Shown here piece after piece: positions 45,201 to 56,208 of a stretch of 64,000 bases of DNA. A model generated the notes under the pieces. That model was not told the DNA's origin. It saw only the letters and a list, made by a program, of their open reading frames with translations, and ran no database searches. The stretch is taken from NCBI GenBank assembly GCA_948144175.1, contig CANXME010000233.1:496001-560000 (forward strand), in the 5' to 3' direction. Within the stretch, counting starts at the first letter, position 1; each line of letters begins with the position of its first letter. This stretch comes from Closterium sp. NIES-65. Its lineage: Eukaryota > Streptophyta > Zygnematophyceae > Desmidiales > Closteriaceae. A program made the translations under genes and the position numbers.

Positions 45201-45999
45201 CTCAGCACCCCAAGACTCAGCACCCCCAGACCCGGCACCCGCAGGCTCAGCACCTCTAGCAGCACCAGAGTCAACAACTACCTCGACAGGCTCGAGGGCG
45301 TCTACTTGGGACACACCTGACGGGGCAGGACCCTGAGGAGGGAGGGGGTCTACCTGGGTAGCACGTGGCGCAAGGAAGAGCGGCGGCGGGGGGAGGGGCG
45401 CAGTGCGGTAGGGGAAGAGACGGTAGTAAGGCACCGACTCGTCAAAGGTGACGTCCTGGGAGGACAGAACACGGCGCGTGGTGGGGTGGTAAAACTGCCA
45501 GCCAGGCGCGTCGGGGGGGAATCCAAGGAAGACGCAAGGAACAGCACGGGGGGACAGCTTGTCCGCAGACAAGTCGCGGACAAACGCCCGAGATCCCCAG
45601 ACCCGAAACGCAGACGCATCGCCAACCTTCCCTGTCCACCGCAAGGCGGGGGAGGTCTCTGGCAAGGAGACCCGGGGCTGAAGGTTGAGCTGATGCGCAG
45701 CGTACTGAACCGCAAACGGCCACAGAAAATGGGGGGCAGCCGCATGCATCATGGACGTACGCGCAACGTCCATGACCATGCCAAAGCGGCGCTCAGCAAT
45801 CCCATTTTGCTGTGGAGAGGCCGGAAGCGTGAAGGTCTGGCGGATGCCCTGTGCCCGACAGAAGGCTCCCAGACGGGCAGAGGAAAACTCCCCGCCTCTG
45901 TCCGAGTGCAGACGCAGAACAGGAAAGTCCGAGCCGAAACTCTCTCTGAGCTGGAGCAGGCTGCGTGGATCCAATCGATCAACACCTCAGTGACGTCAC

Positions 46000-46845
46000 C
46001 CTTGCGGCGGCTTGGTGGTCGGGCGGCTCGGCTGCAGGGCGGCTCGGCTGCTGGGCGGCTCGGCCGCACGGTGTTGGGCGGCTCGGCTGTCGGGCGGCTC
46101 AGCTGCTGGGCGGCTCGGTTGCTGGGCGGCTCGGCGGTCGGGCAGCTCGGTTGATGGGCGGCTCGGCGGTCGGGCGGTCGGGCGGCTCAGCTGGCCGGCG
46201 GTTCGGCTGCTCGGCGCTGCGGGCGCTAGGCGGCGGGGTCGCAGGTGGCGGCGGGGCCTTAGGTGGCGGTGGGCCGCAAGGGTGGGCGGGGCCTCAGGTG
46301 GCGACGGGGCCGCAGGTGGCGGGGCCGCAGGTGGCGACGGGGCCGCTGTGGGCGACGGGGCCGCAGGTGGCGACGGGGCCGCGGTGGGCGACGGGGCCGC
46401 AAGGGTGGCGACGGGGCCGCACGTGGCGGGGCCGCAGGTGGCCGTAGCGGGGCCTAGGCGGGGCCGTAGCAGGGCCGTAGCGGGGCCGTAGCGGGGCCTA
46501 AGTGGGGCCGTAGCGGGGCCGTAGCGGGGCCATAGAGAGGCCGTAGCGGGGCCGTAGCAGGGCCGTAGCGGGGCCGTAGCAGGGCCGTAGCGAGGCCAAA
46601 CGGGGCCTTAGCGGGGCCGCGACGAGGCCGTAAGGGGCCAAAGCGGGGCCGCTACGGGGCCGTGAGGGGCCTAAGCGGGTCGTAGAAGGCGGCTCGAGAA
46701 GCCGTAAGGGCGGCCAACGGGGGCCACTAAGGCGGCCCGAGGCGCTACTCGGGTTAGGAGCGAAGCGCGCTCCGGGCAGGGAAGGAAAAAAAAGATCGTG
46801 GTGGGCCCTAGGCAGTATTCCCACTCGGGAACCTGCTCGATACCA
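46000..46845 (-). repeat. 5' leader of E: primer site, hairpin, GC-rich array
   Basis: Minus strand from 46,845: primer-site variant TGGTATCGAGC, hairpin GTTCCC-GAGT-GGGAAT, then TAGGGCCCACCAC. About 46,250-46,740 is a GGCCCCGCTACGGCCCCG-like array; about 46,010-46,210 is rich in GCCGAGCCGCCC. It runs into the integrase region rather than a gag. Confidence 0.62.
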
Positions 46846-46976
46846 TGACGAGAAGTGAGAATGGATGAATGAACTATGAAACAGTTGGGTACAAGTACTA
46901 ACCCTAATTGGGTTGTACCCCTTATGGGCTACCCCACTACAGCCTACACAAATGTATAAGCTATAATGTTCTGACA
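46846..46976 (-). repeat. 5' LTR of copia E
   Basis: 131 bp, identical by eye to 42,098-42,228; CGCCG at 46,977-46,981. Confidence 0.9.
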
Positions 46977-48302
46977 CGCCGCTGGCTACACGCGAAAAGT
47001 GGAGAGAGTGAAGGCTATACAGGAAATGCTCTCGACGGCGCTGGATGGGACCGAGATTTTACTGGGGCGTGATTGGCAACGACACTACAACCCGCGAATT
47101 GACTGGACGACATGCAGCTGCACTACAACGTCGGTAATTGGGTCGCACTACCTCACTGAAAGTCGCCTGAGTCTTCAACTGTCCACGTCACTACCATCAC
47201 GATGAAACGGGCCGTTGTTTTTGGAGCTAACATCTACGCAGTGGACATCACGGAAGTAGGAGAAGACGAGAAGCCGAGTGATTTTCAGACACTGCTGACA
47301 GCCGTACCCCCCAAACTACAGGAGCTACTAAAACTGTACCCTGTAAATTTTCCCGATGATTAACCGAAGGGACTGCCACCTCAGCAAGCACATGACCATT
47401 AAATAGAGTTACTGGCGGACCGAAGGGACTGCCACCTCAGCAAGCACATGACCATTAAATAGAGTTATTGACCATTCAGCACAGCCCCACTGACGGACTT
47501 ACTATGGAACGGGGTCGTTTTTACGTGGGGGGGGGAAGAGCATGTTGCCTTCTCTGCAGTCAAAATATTCTCTATTCACCACTCGTGCTGCGCAATGCCG
47601 ACCCACACCGCCCAATCGAAGTTTTTACCTACGCCAGCAACATCGCCATTGGAGTTGTACAGCTACAGGATCTCGGCAATGGCGTATAGCCAATCGCATA
47701 CGAGTCATGAAAGCTACACCCACTCGAGAAAAATTACCCATTACACGACCGCGAAATGCTCGCGATCATGCACGCGTTCAAGGTGTGGCGCTGCTACTTG
47801 ACCGGCACAGACGAGACAGTACTGACAGAACACATATCACTACAGTACCTACGAGCGCAACCCCACCTCAATCTACGACAGATCCGCTAGCTCGACTTCC
47901 TCGAGTTAAACTTCCACTAAACCTTGGTCACATATAAAAAGGGTGCATTAAATATCGCCGACGTACTGACCCACCCTACTGCGCATCTACACGCAATACT
48001 ACTCGCCTAGACAAGCCAGCACACAGGCCTATTTACCCACGGCTATCAAACCGACCCATTTTTCGCAGGAGGAATCTCGCTGCAGTTCGCAGCAGCAAGA
48101 CGGATCTATTAAGTAAAAGCTGGTACCGATCGCATCTGGGTATTGGGCTACACTCTACTATGAGAATTACTCTTATAGGGGGCACATGACATAGTTACGT
48201 AAGGACATTTTGGGGTAAAAAAACACAACAGCAGCTACAGCGGCACTATTACTAACCCGAAATGTTGAACTACGTGCAACGACACGTGGCATCAGGTCCC
48301 AC
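46977..48302 (+). mobile_element. Gypsy I, pol part between E and the TRIM, broken
   Basis: Plus-strand gypsy pol. Recognised are the end of the protease (LGRDW, about 47,060), the linker with PPQQAHDH (about 47,380) and RT/RNase H pieces (APLTDLL near 47,480, later counterparts of HDREM and the zinc domain to about 48,290). The order matches gypsy H. Broken, many interruptions, so it is an old copy. Confidence 0.7.
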
Positions 48303-48440
48303 TGTCAGAGGTCCACTGGTGATCCCCGATCGATCCTAGGGAAGGGTTACAGGCTCGTTGTCCTGGAGGGTTATGGGCGCACTGACCCGCTACTTAAAAA
48401 GCCCTTTTATCCCAATGGTCTAGTGGTTGGGATTCTGACA
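48303..48440 (+). repeat. 5' LTR of the TRIM
   Basis: 138 bp, TGTCAGAGGTCC to GATTCTGACA. Its last 25 bases hold an A-box-like TGGTCTAGTGG. Confidence 0.92.
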
Positions 48441-48473
48441 TGGTATCAGAGCGAAGGTCACGGGTTCGAATCC
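48416..48473 (+). promoter_or_regulatory. tRNA-like Pol III promoter across the LTR/primer-site junction
   Basis: A-box-like TGGTCTAGTGG at 48,416-48,426 and B-box-like GGTTCGAATCC at 48,463-48,473, start-to-start 47 bases as in a tRNA gene. Between them TCTGA (48,434-48,438) and TCAGA (48,446-48,450) make a perfect 5-bp stem around a 7-base loop, like an anticodon arm. From memory, the order resembles a proline tRNA. Acceptor-stem pairing is missing and the T stem is imperfect, so it is not a working tRNA gene. Promoter activity is inference. Confidence 0.5.
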
Positions 48474-48509
48474 CAGTGTGTGCACTTCGGGCATCCCAGT
48501 GTGGGGGGG

Positions 48510-48647
48510 TGTCAGAGGTCCACTGGTGATCCCCGATCGATCCTAGGGAAGGGTTACAGGCTCGTTGTCCTGGGGAGTTATGGGCGCACTGACTCGCTAC
48601 TTAAAAAGCCCTTTTATCCCAATGGTCTAGTGGTTGGGATTCTGACA
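48510..48647 (+). repeat. 3' LTR of the TRIM
   Basis: 138 bp; carries the A-box-like part but is followed by gypsy sequence, so it lacks the B-box partner. Confidence 0.92.
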
Positions 48648-49080
48648 CCCACCTGCCAACTCGTGAAGTCGTCACGGCAACGACCGGCAGGGAAGTTGCA
48701 GCCGATACCACCCCCAGAGCGTGTTTGGCAGCAGGTGACAATGGACTTCGTCACAGGGTTACCGGTTGGAGCGAGTGGGAATGATGCGATCCTGGCGTCG
48801 TCGATCGAGTGACGAAAATGGCCCATATTGTTGCCTGCAAAAAGCCAATCTCGACTGAAGAAACAGTCCGACTTTCAACACCACCATCGTTCGAGTGGAC
48901 GGGATACCTGCGGCGATCATCAGAGACCGCGACGTGAAATTCACCTGCAACTTCCGAAGGAACCTGTGGCAGCTGTTCGGCTCGCGACTGCAATTCAGTT
49001 CATTGTACCACCTCGAAACCGCCGAACTGCTCCTACCGCGCCAGCGGACATGCATCAGTAGTATAGTACTGACGGCATAA
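48648..49080 (+). mobile_element. Gypsy I, integrase part, broken
   Basis: Plus-strand gypsy integrase following the TRIM: motifs VWQQVTMDFVTGLP (about 48,725) and VTKMAHI (about 48,810) mark the catalytic core. It ends where copia J sequence begins, about 49,080. No gypsy 3' LTR is seen. Broken. Confidence 0.7.
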
Positions 49081-51511
49081 CCTATACACAGTGGTTAGCA
49101 CGCGACGCCACAGCCTAGCTTGGAGTATGCACTCACCTCTCGCCCGATCAAAGGTCCCACTTTCGCGAGCTGAAAACGGCCAAAGCGCTTTGTGACGTTG
49201 CACTTAAGCGCTACACCTCCCCCTCTTATGCCACCTTAGGCCGTCTTGCGTTGCCGTTTCTCTTCCCTGAGCTGTCTGATTTCGCCACTATAGCCAACCT
49301 CATGACTCACCTGTGCTCCCTTTACATGCGCTACCGTGCTGCTCTCAAGCCAGAATTTCTGGCTGCCTCCCATGGTACTCCCAGCCCCTCGTTGTTTGTG
49401 GGGTGCTCCCCTTCCCTCCTCATGCCTTCGGTTGCCTCTGTTGCTGCTCTTGACTTCCTTAATTCTAAGGAGGTCGGTGATGCGTCTGCTCCTGGTGGGA
49501 GGCACCACGGCAGAGGTGCTCGTACTAAGGGTGGGGGCGGTGGGGGTAGTGCAAGTGGCAGTGGCGGTGGTGGGGGTGGCGGAGGTGGCGGTGGCAGTGG
49601 AGATGGCGGGGGTGGTGGAGGCAGTAGGGGTGGTGCAGGGGGTGCGGGTGGCGGTCGAGGTGGAGCTCGCGAAGGTGGAGGCCCGGGTACGGCTACCCAG
49701 GGAGCTGCGTTTGGTGGTGCAGCTCGTGGAGGCAAAGGTTCTAGGGGTGGACAGCGGCAGGAGCCACGTTGGTAGGAGACCCTCTTGCCGCAACAGCTTT
49801 GTGAGTGGGTTGCCCAGCGAGGCTTCCCCGGTAGTGGTGGTCGCTTCCAGGACATCGGGCGCACCTTCCACGCACCGGCGACGTCTGCACCAGGCTAGGG
49901 CACTCTGGGTTTTGTTACATCTACCGTCTCGAGGACACCTTTTTAGCAGAGTTTGGTGAGCACGGCAATGTCCCTGACTGGTTAGGATTGCTCAAGAAGG
50001 GCGTAGATGTATTTTCTCTTGACGGAGACCAGATCGTTGCTTGCATGTATCCTATGTATGCTGCTGGTGCTAGTGCTGAGGATGATTATTCTTGTTGCGT
50101 GCCTAAATCTGGTAGTGTAGAGGCTGCAAGTGTAGGTGCTTGTGAGACAACTAGCAGAGGTGCAGTTCTTGCGGAGGCTTTACACACCTTTATGCTGGAC
50201 TCTGGAGCATCTCGGTGCTTCTTCCGCGACTGCACCACAATCACACTGCTCACGCCACCTGTCCCTGTTACCCTGACCAACCCCTCCTCTGACCTAGATG
50301 TTGCACGGAGCTCCACTGCTCTCCCATGTCAGACAGCCCCCTCTGGCTCCCTCACAGGTCTCCACCTCGCCTCGTTCGCTACTGACTTGGTGAGTACCGC
50401 TCACCTCCAGGATATAATGGTCATCGCTACCAGTCCTGGGGGCGAGCGCATGGCGATCTGTACGGACACAATGACTGGCAACCACCTTGCCACGTTCACA
50501 CGGAGGTCTAGGTCTGGACGTACACACTGCACACTGAGTCTTCTCAGGTGGTTGTGCTAGGTCAAGTAGCTGCGTCTTGCTCGTCTCGGCTATTCACGCA
50601 CCCATCCCTCCTCTAGCACCACCGTATTAGTCACCCCTCCCTTCAGCGTCTATGTTGCATGCACTCACGTCTCCTTGTCTCTGGCCTTTCGCAGTCCCTA
50701 ACCCCGCTCCCGCCGTCGCTTGCACCGCCGTGCACTCCGTGCATCCCGGGGCGGTAGCGGGTCGTTCCTCTCTCCTTGTTTCCTCCGTTCTCCTTTGCAG
50801 ATGCTGCATGTGGGCATGTGGAGCCCCGCCCCTGTCTCTAGGCCGCGCCGGGAGCGCTTTTTTCTGCTAGTCTTCGATGACTTCACAAACTACAACACGG
50901 TGCTTCCCTTGCAGCGCAACGGCAATGTCCATAGTGTTTTGATCCCTTCGATCTGCGCTCTTCTTCCCTAGCCAAGAGCATGCTTCCAGCAGGACCTCCC
51001 GATGTAGAGGCTGCACACTGGCCATGGAGGTGAGTTTTCCTCCGGACTTCTCGAGGGCTTTTGTCGCGAGGAGGGCATCACCCAGTCGTTCTCGCTTCCG
51101 ACCTCTCCACAGCAGAATGGTAGTGCCACATTGGCTTGATCATGGAGGTTGCTCGCACCTCCATGATCCATGCGGCTACTCCCCATTTTTTGCGGCCGTT
51201 TGCGGTCCGATACGCCACGCATCAGCTCAACCTCTGCCCCTTGTCTCCCAGCCAGAGACCTCGCCTGCCTTGCTTTGGAAGAGGGAGGTTGGCGATGCAT
51301 CGGGTTTCGCTTGCCTTGTCCGCGATCCTCCCACGAGCAAGCTCTCTCCTCGCACTATTCGATGCATCTTCCTTGGCTTTCCCACCGACGACCCCTTACT
51401 GGCAGTTTTACCACCCAGCAATGCGACGCGTCCTGTCCTCCCGCGACGTCACCTTTGACGAGTCGGTTTGCCACAACCGTCTCTTCCCCCACCACATTTC
51501 CCCTGTCCCCC

Positions 51512-51641
51512 TGTCAGAATATTATTCTTATGTTCTAGCCTGTAGTGGGGTGCTCTATAGCGAGTACAACCCTTCTAGGGTTTGCTATTTGTATCCTCAT
51601 TTCTGCTAGTTCATCCCCCTTTCTTTCTTCAAACTTTGTCA
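51512..51641 (+). repeat. 5' LTR of K
   Basis: 130 bp, TGTCAGAATATT to ACTTTGTCA; one difference from its partner. Confidence 0.9.
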
Positions 51642-52123
51642 TGCTATCAGAGCAGGTCGATCCCCCTGGATCGATCCTGTGGGTGGGCTTACCACCGCTT
51701 AGCTTCCGCTGCTACTACTGCTACTACTCTCTGAGCCGCACGCCCCGTGGCGTGCGGCATTTTTTCATCCCGCCGTGCGCCCCGAGGCGCGCGGCGGTTT
51801 TCTGCCCGCCGTGCACCCCGAGGCGCGCGGCGGTTCATTGCCCGCTGTGTGCCCCGGGGCGCGCGGCGGGCTTCTCCCCTACGTCGCGGCCCCGCCCCGA
51901 TCGTCGCGGCCCCGCCCCTCGACGCGGCCCCGCTCTACGTCGCGGCCCCGCCCCGGCCCGTCGCCGCCCGTGCGCCTGCCCGGCTCGGCCCCGCCCTACC
52001 TTTGCGGCCCCGCCCTATGTTGCGGCCCCGCCCTATGTCGCGGCCCCGCCCTACGTCGCGGCCCCGCCCTATGTCGCGGCCCCGCCCCGACCGTCGCGGC
52101 CCCGCCCCTCGTCGCGGCACCGG

Positions 52124-52149
52124 CCCCCCCCCCCCCCCCCCCCCCCCCC
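52124..52149 (+). repeat. C homopolymer
   Basis: About 26 consecutive C bases in the interior of K, at the end of its GC-rich array. The length may be assembly-sensitive. Confidence 0.85.
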
Positions 52150-52581
52150 TTTTCTCCCCTCCCCCCCAGGTTGTCAGTTTGTCGTTCGCAGCACCTGTAG
52201 TCCGGGGCGCTGTCCCGGTAGCCCAGTCGTAGCCAGCTGTGCCAGCCGCCCGTGGGTCCGTTGCCCGTCCGCCGCTATTTGAGCCGCGGGGCCTGTTACT
52301 CCTGTAGTCCGGGCGCTGTCCGGTAGCCGCTGTGCCAGTCTGCCTCCTGTTGCCCGTGTGTCTGCAGCTTCAGCCGTCGCCTCCTGTCTCCTCTCCCCTC
52401 ACTCTCCCTCCTCCTCCTCACTTGCCCGTTGTGACTACCACTAGCTTTGCTTATAATTGTGAACTCTAAACTATTTCTTCTTGAACTTGTGCTCAGAATG
52501 TGTGGTGACATTGTGATCCACCCTGAGCTTGTTTTGCTTTGCCTGCTCTGCTGATTACACCCCACTTTGGCTATGGGGGTG

Positions 52582-52711
52582 TGTCAGAATATTATTCTTA
52601 TGTTCTAGCCTGTAGTGGGGTGCTCTATAGCGAGTACAACCCTTCTAGGGTTTGCTATTTGTATCCCCATTTCTGCTAGTTCATCCCCCTTTCTTTCTTC
52701 AAACTTTGTCA
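52582..52711 (+). repeat. 3' LTR of K
   Basis: 130 bp, followed by a run of about 20 C bases that includes the target duplication. Confidence 0.9.
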
Positions 52712-55671
52712 CCCCCCCCCCCCCCCCCCCTCACCCCTCTTCCTGGTTACAGATTACCCCACAGTACCCCCCCCCCCCCCCTTCCCCCCCCCGCGTCCTG
52801 CTCCCTCAAGTGTGTCTTAGGTTACACCAACCCCCTTGGTAGAGCCTTTGGATGTCTCCTTAGACCCCTCTGGCTTGGCTAAGGAGGGTGACCCTCCTGC
52901 TGACAACACAGCGGCCTCTCGCCGCCCACCACGCTTCAAATCTCCTGCTGGTTTTCCGCCTCGACCGTCTTCGCCGCCTCTACGGCCTGTCGTTGTGGAC
53001 TCCGGTGCCATTGGGGGTGGTGACTCTGGAGGTGCGGACTCTGGGGATGCTAATCCTGGGGGTGGTGACTCTGAAGATGCGGGCTCTGGGGGTTCTGGTT
53101 CTGGGGGTGCTCACTCTGGAGGTGCGGTCACCAAGGGTGTTGGTCATGCTAGAGCTGGAGGTGTTCCTGGTGCTAGTACTGGAGGAGCTAGTTCTGGGGG
53201 TGCAGCTGGGCGGCAGCCATTGTACTGGGAGAAGCCACAGTTATCACTACCTGAGACGGAGCCTCGATACCTTCTCAGACTCCCGCATGCCTCCGCTAAG
53301 CCGACAAACACTGGTACTACTCCTCTCCAATTCCCGCCACCTGACATGTCTCAGACACAGTTATCGCCTGACTCCCCACTGCCTGTTCCTTCTCGTTACA
53401 CTCCGTCGACGGAATCCCCGACTGAGCTTCGAGAGCCTGGGTCTCGTTCTGCCTCACTTGTTACTCGTACTCGTCGTGCTCGCCGTGTTCGCCCTCCACG
53501 TGTCCCCAACACTCACACCATAGCACTTCGTCCTTCCTATCTTCCTGACGTTCCTAACCGTCTGTCTGGCCTTGCTCGTTATGCAAGTCCGAATGTCACT
53601 CGTTGTCTTGCCACACTTGTGATTGGCCCTACATTTTTGTCTGATTTTGCGTCTTCTTTAGTTGCTGAGCTCACCAACTTTGATAATGTTTTCCGCCTTG
53701 ACTATCTTACGGGTCTTGTTTCTGACTCTGACCGTCCTTCGTCCGTCAAGGGTGAGCTTGCCGTTGGTGGTGACGTCCTTGAGGACAAGGAGTTTGTGCC
53801 AGAGTGCCTCGCGGAGTTCCAGTGTTTTGCTACTGCTTTGCCTCATCTCGTGTCCACGCTGATTGCCCCTAAGGGAGACCCGGATGCACCAGACATCCCG
53901 ACTCCTCGATCGTACGCTGAGGCGATCGAGGGTCCCTAATCCTCTCAGTGGCAGTCAGCCATGGACGCAGAGATGGCTTCCTCGAAGTCCACAGGCACCT
54001 ACATTGACGAGGTTCCCCCACCTGGGGCGAACATCGTCAGTGGCATGTGGATTTTCAGGGTGAAGCGGCCGCCGGGTTCTCCACCTGTCTTCAATGCGCG
54101 TTACGTGGCTCGAGGCTTCAGTCAGTGGCAGGGTGTTGACTACTTTCAGACCTTCTCTCCCACCCCGAAGATGACCACTCTTCGGGTGCTACTGCACATA
54201 GCCGCTCAGCACGGCTACGAGCTTCACTCTCTTGACTTCAGCACAGCTTTCCTGCAGGGCAGCCTGCACGAGGAGATCTGGCTGCGCCGCCCACCTAGCT
54301 TCACTGGGTCGTTTCCCCCTGGTACCCAGTGGAGCCTCCGGTGGCCAGTCTACGGTCTCCGCCAGGTGCCCCGTGAGTGGCACGACACACTGAGGACTAC
54401 ACTTGCGGCTCTTGGGTTGCTCCTTCTACTGCCAACACATCACTGTTTCTGCGCACCGACACCTCTTTGCGGCCATTCTACATCCTCGTGTACGTCGATA
54501 ACTTGGTCTTTGCCACTGCTAACACTGCTGGACTCGCCCACGTGAAGTCCGAGCTGCAGAAGAGACACACGTGCACAGACCTGGGTGAACTGCGCAGCTA
54601 CCTTGGCTTGCAGATCACCCGGGATAGAGCACAGCGCACCATTACCCTGACTCAGTCACACATGGTGCAGCAGGTCCTTCAGCGCTTCGACTTCACGTAC
54701 TCCTCGCCTCAGGCCACTCCTTTGTCTACTCGCCACTCGCTCTCAGCTCTGCCTTCGGATGAGTCCGTAGAGCCGAGTGGCCCGTACCCAGGGCTTGTTG
54801 GCTGCCTCATGTACCTCATGACCTGCACACGACCTGACCTTGCATACCCTCTTAGCATCTTGGCACGCTATGTTGCTCCTGGGAGACACCGACTAGAGCA
54901 CATGGCTGCAGCGAAGAGGGTGTTGCGCTACTTGTGCAGTACGTCGGGCATGGGGCTAGTGCTTGGAGGGCGACGTCGAGTGGTCCTCACAGGTCACGCA
55001 GACGCTTCTTGGGCTGACGACCAGGCTACGCAGCGATCGTCACAGGGTTACACCTTCAGCCTTGGTTCCGGCTCTGTTTCGTGGCGGTCTACCCGCTCGT
55101 CTTTTGTTCTCGGCTCCAGCTGTGAGGCCGAGATCTACGCGGGGGCCATGGCTGCACAGGAGTTACGCTGGCTCACCTACCTCCTGACTGACCTAGGAGA
55201 GGCGCCTCGTTCTCCTCCAGTTCTGTACGTAGACAACAAGGCCATGCTGGCCTTGTGTCGCGAGCAGAGACTGGAGCACAGAACGAAGCACATTACTCTT
55301 CGCTTCTTCCTTGCTCGTGAGCTGCAGCAGCGTGGTCAGCTACGCCTTGCTTAAGTGGCCTCTAAGGCCAACACTGCTGATATCTTTACCAAGGCACTTC
55401 CGGTTTGTGATCATCAGCGCTTCTGCACGATGCTAGGTCTTGTGCCTACTTGGCCTCACTTGTTCACTTCTTGACCTTGCTTGTACTGTGATCTTTCTAT
55501 ACCTGCACTTGTTTGTTTACCTTTATATATGATCTTGCATGTGAACTGGCCTTGTGGCCTTGAACTTGTGCTCGGACTGTGTGGTGACGTTGTGATCCAC
55601 CCTGAGCTTGCTTTGCTTTGCTTGACTGGTCTTGTGACCTCTTGTTCTCCCCCAATTTGCCTATGGGGGTG

Positions 55672-55797
55672 TGTTAAAGTCATATGCTATAGTCTGTGTA
55701 GGCTGTAGTGGGGTAGACAATATGGGGTACAACACTTTTAGGTTTTCCTACTTGTACCCACCTTCTTGCTAGTTCATTCATTCCTCATTTCTTCACA
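55672..55797 (+). repeat. 3' LTR of copia J
   Basis: About 126 bp, TGTTAAAGTC to TTCTTCACA. It closely resembles the LTR of D, supporting that the back half of J belongs to the B/D group. The hairpin with TGGGGG precedes it by two bases. Confidence 0.75.
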
Positions 55798-55902
55798 AAA
55801 AGGGGGTATAGTAGAAACGAGGTCGCCCATAGCACCCACCTCGCATAAGCTACCCGGGGGTGTACAATTACGGGGGGGTGTTATTTCCGGGAGAATACGG
55901 TA
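55798..55902. mobile_element. End fragment of a TACCGTA-type DNA transposon
   Basis: The stretch directly after J ends in CCGGGAGAATACGGTA (55,887-55,902). Read on the other strand this is TACCGTATTCTCCCGG, the same kind of terminus as the pogo-like element at 57,986. The partner end is not seen, so this is a truncated copy. Confidence 0.4.
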
Positions 55903-56208
55903 CTTGTTGACCGACTTGGGTGAGCGGCCTCGTTCTCCTCAAGCTCTGTATGTCGACAGCAAGGCCATGATTGCCTTGTGTCGGGAGCAGAGATTGGGGA
56001 ACAGAACGAAGCACATTGCTTACTTTCTCATGCGGGAGTTATAGCAGCGTGATCAGCTTCGCCTTTCTTATGCGACCTCTCAGGCCAATACCACTGATAT
56101 CTTCATCAAGGCCCTAGGGTCTGGTGATCATCAGCATTTCTGTACTGCTCTTGGCCTTGCTTACTCCACCTCACTTGCTTGTCTCTTGATCTCGCCTTAA
56201 TGTAATCA
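55903..56208 (+). mobile_element. Copia RNase H remnant
   Basis: About 300 bp encoding a decayed C-terminal end of copia pol on the plus strand: YLLTDLGERPRSP, then LYVDSKAMIALC and TDIFIKAL. No LTR or 3' UTR follows. Broken; a fragment of a copy older than J. Confidence 0.75.

Larger units (their letters stand above)
42098..46976 (-). mobile_element. Copia element E, identical LTRs, shortened and broken
   Basis: A 4.9-kb minus-strand Ty1/copia element in gypsy I. LTRs of 131 bp at 46,846-46,976 (5') and 42,098-42,228 (3') are identical by eye, with CGCCG outside both. Recognised parts are leader, integrase (about 45,970-45,400), spacer, reverse transcriptase with YVDD (about 43,410) and RNase H to about 42,433. 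I do not recognise a gag. Broken, about six interruptions. Identical LTRs point to a recent insertion, so it may have been copied by proteins of another element. Confidence 0.88.
48303..48647 (+). mobile_element. 345-bp TRIM element (two LTRs, 69-bp interior)
   Basis: A terminal-repeat retrotransposon in miniature inserted in gypsy I. LTRs of 138 bp lie at 48,303-48,440 and 48,510-48,647, about three differences apart. CCCAC stands on both outer sides (48,298-48,302 and 48,648-48,652). The 69-bp interior has a textbook primer site TGGTATCAGAGC (48,441-48,452) and a G run (48,503-48,509) as polypurine tract, and cannot encode a protein. It must have moved with proteins from other elements. It looks complete for its class. 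Confidence 0.92.
51512..52711 (+). mobile_element. Element K, 1.2-kb non-autonomous copia-type LTR element
   Basis: LTRs of 130 bp at 51,512-51,641 and 52,582-52,711 differ at one position by eye. CCCCC stands outside both (51,507-51,511 and 52,712-52,716). The 940-bp interior has primer site TGCTATCAGAGC, a long hairpin GGTCGATCC/GGATCGATC, a GC-rich array (about 51,890-52,123), a 26-base C run (52,124-52,149) and the copia 3' UTR with its GGGGG tract, but no gag or pol. It is a leader joined to a 3' UTR, i.e. a small LARD/TRIM-like derivative, recently inserted in J. Confidence 0.87.
49081..55797 (+). mobile_element. Copia element J, 5' end absent, broken, hosting K
   Basis: Plus-strand Ty1/copia element without a visible 5' LTR. 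Parts: gag from its middle (HFRELKTAKAL, about 49,170), glycine-rich region (about 49,530-49,700), protease (LDSGAS, about 50,200), integrase (to about 51,500), [K], Ala/Gly-rich spacer (about 52,830-53,230), reverse transcriptase and RNase H (53,800-55,470), 3' UTR and 3' LTR. The front half is clearly divergent from the other copies, while the back half from about 53,800 is close to B. Broken, about ten interruptions. Confidence 0.82.

Noticed and set aside
48405-48490. A functional proline-like tRNA gene
   Set aside because: A box, B box and an anticodon-like stem exist, but there is no acceptor stem, the T stem is imperfect and position 33 of the loop is not T.
52836-53939. A 367-codon plus-strand frame as a host gene
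   Set aside because: Its beginning is the Gly/Ala-rich spacer and its end the start of reverse transcriptase of copia J.
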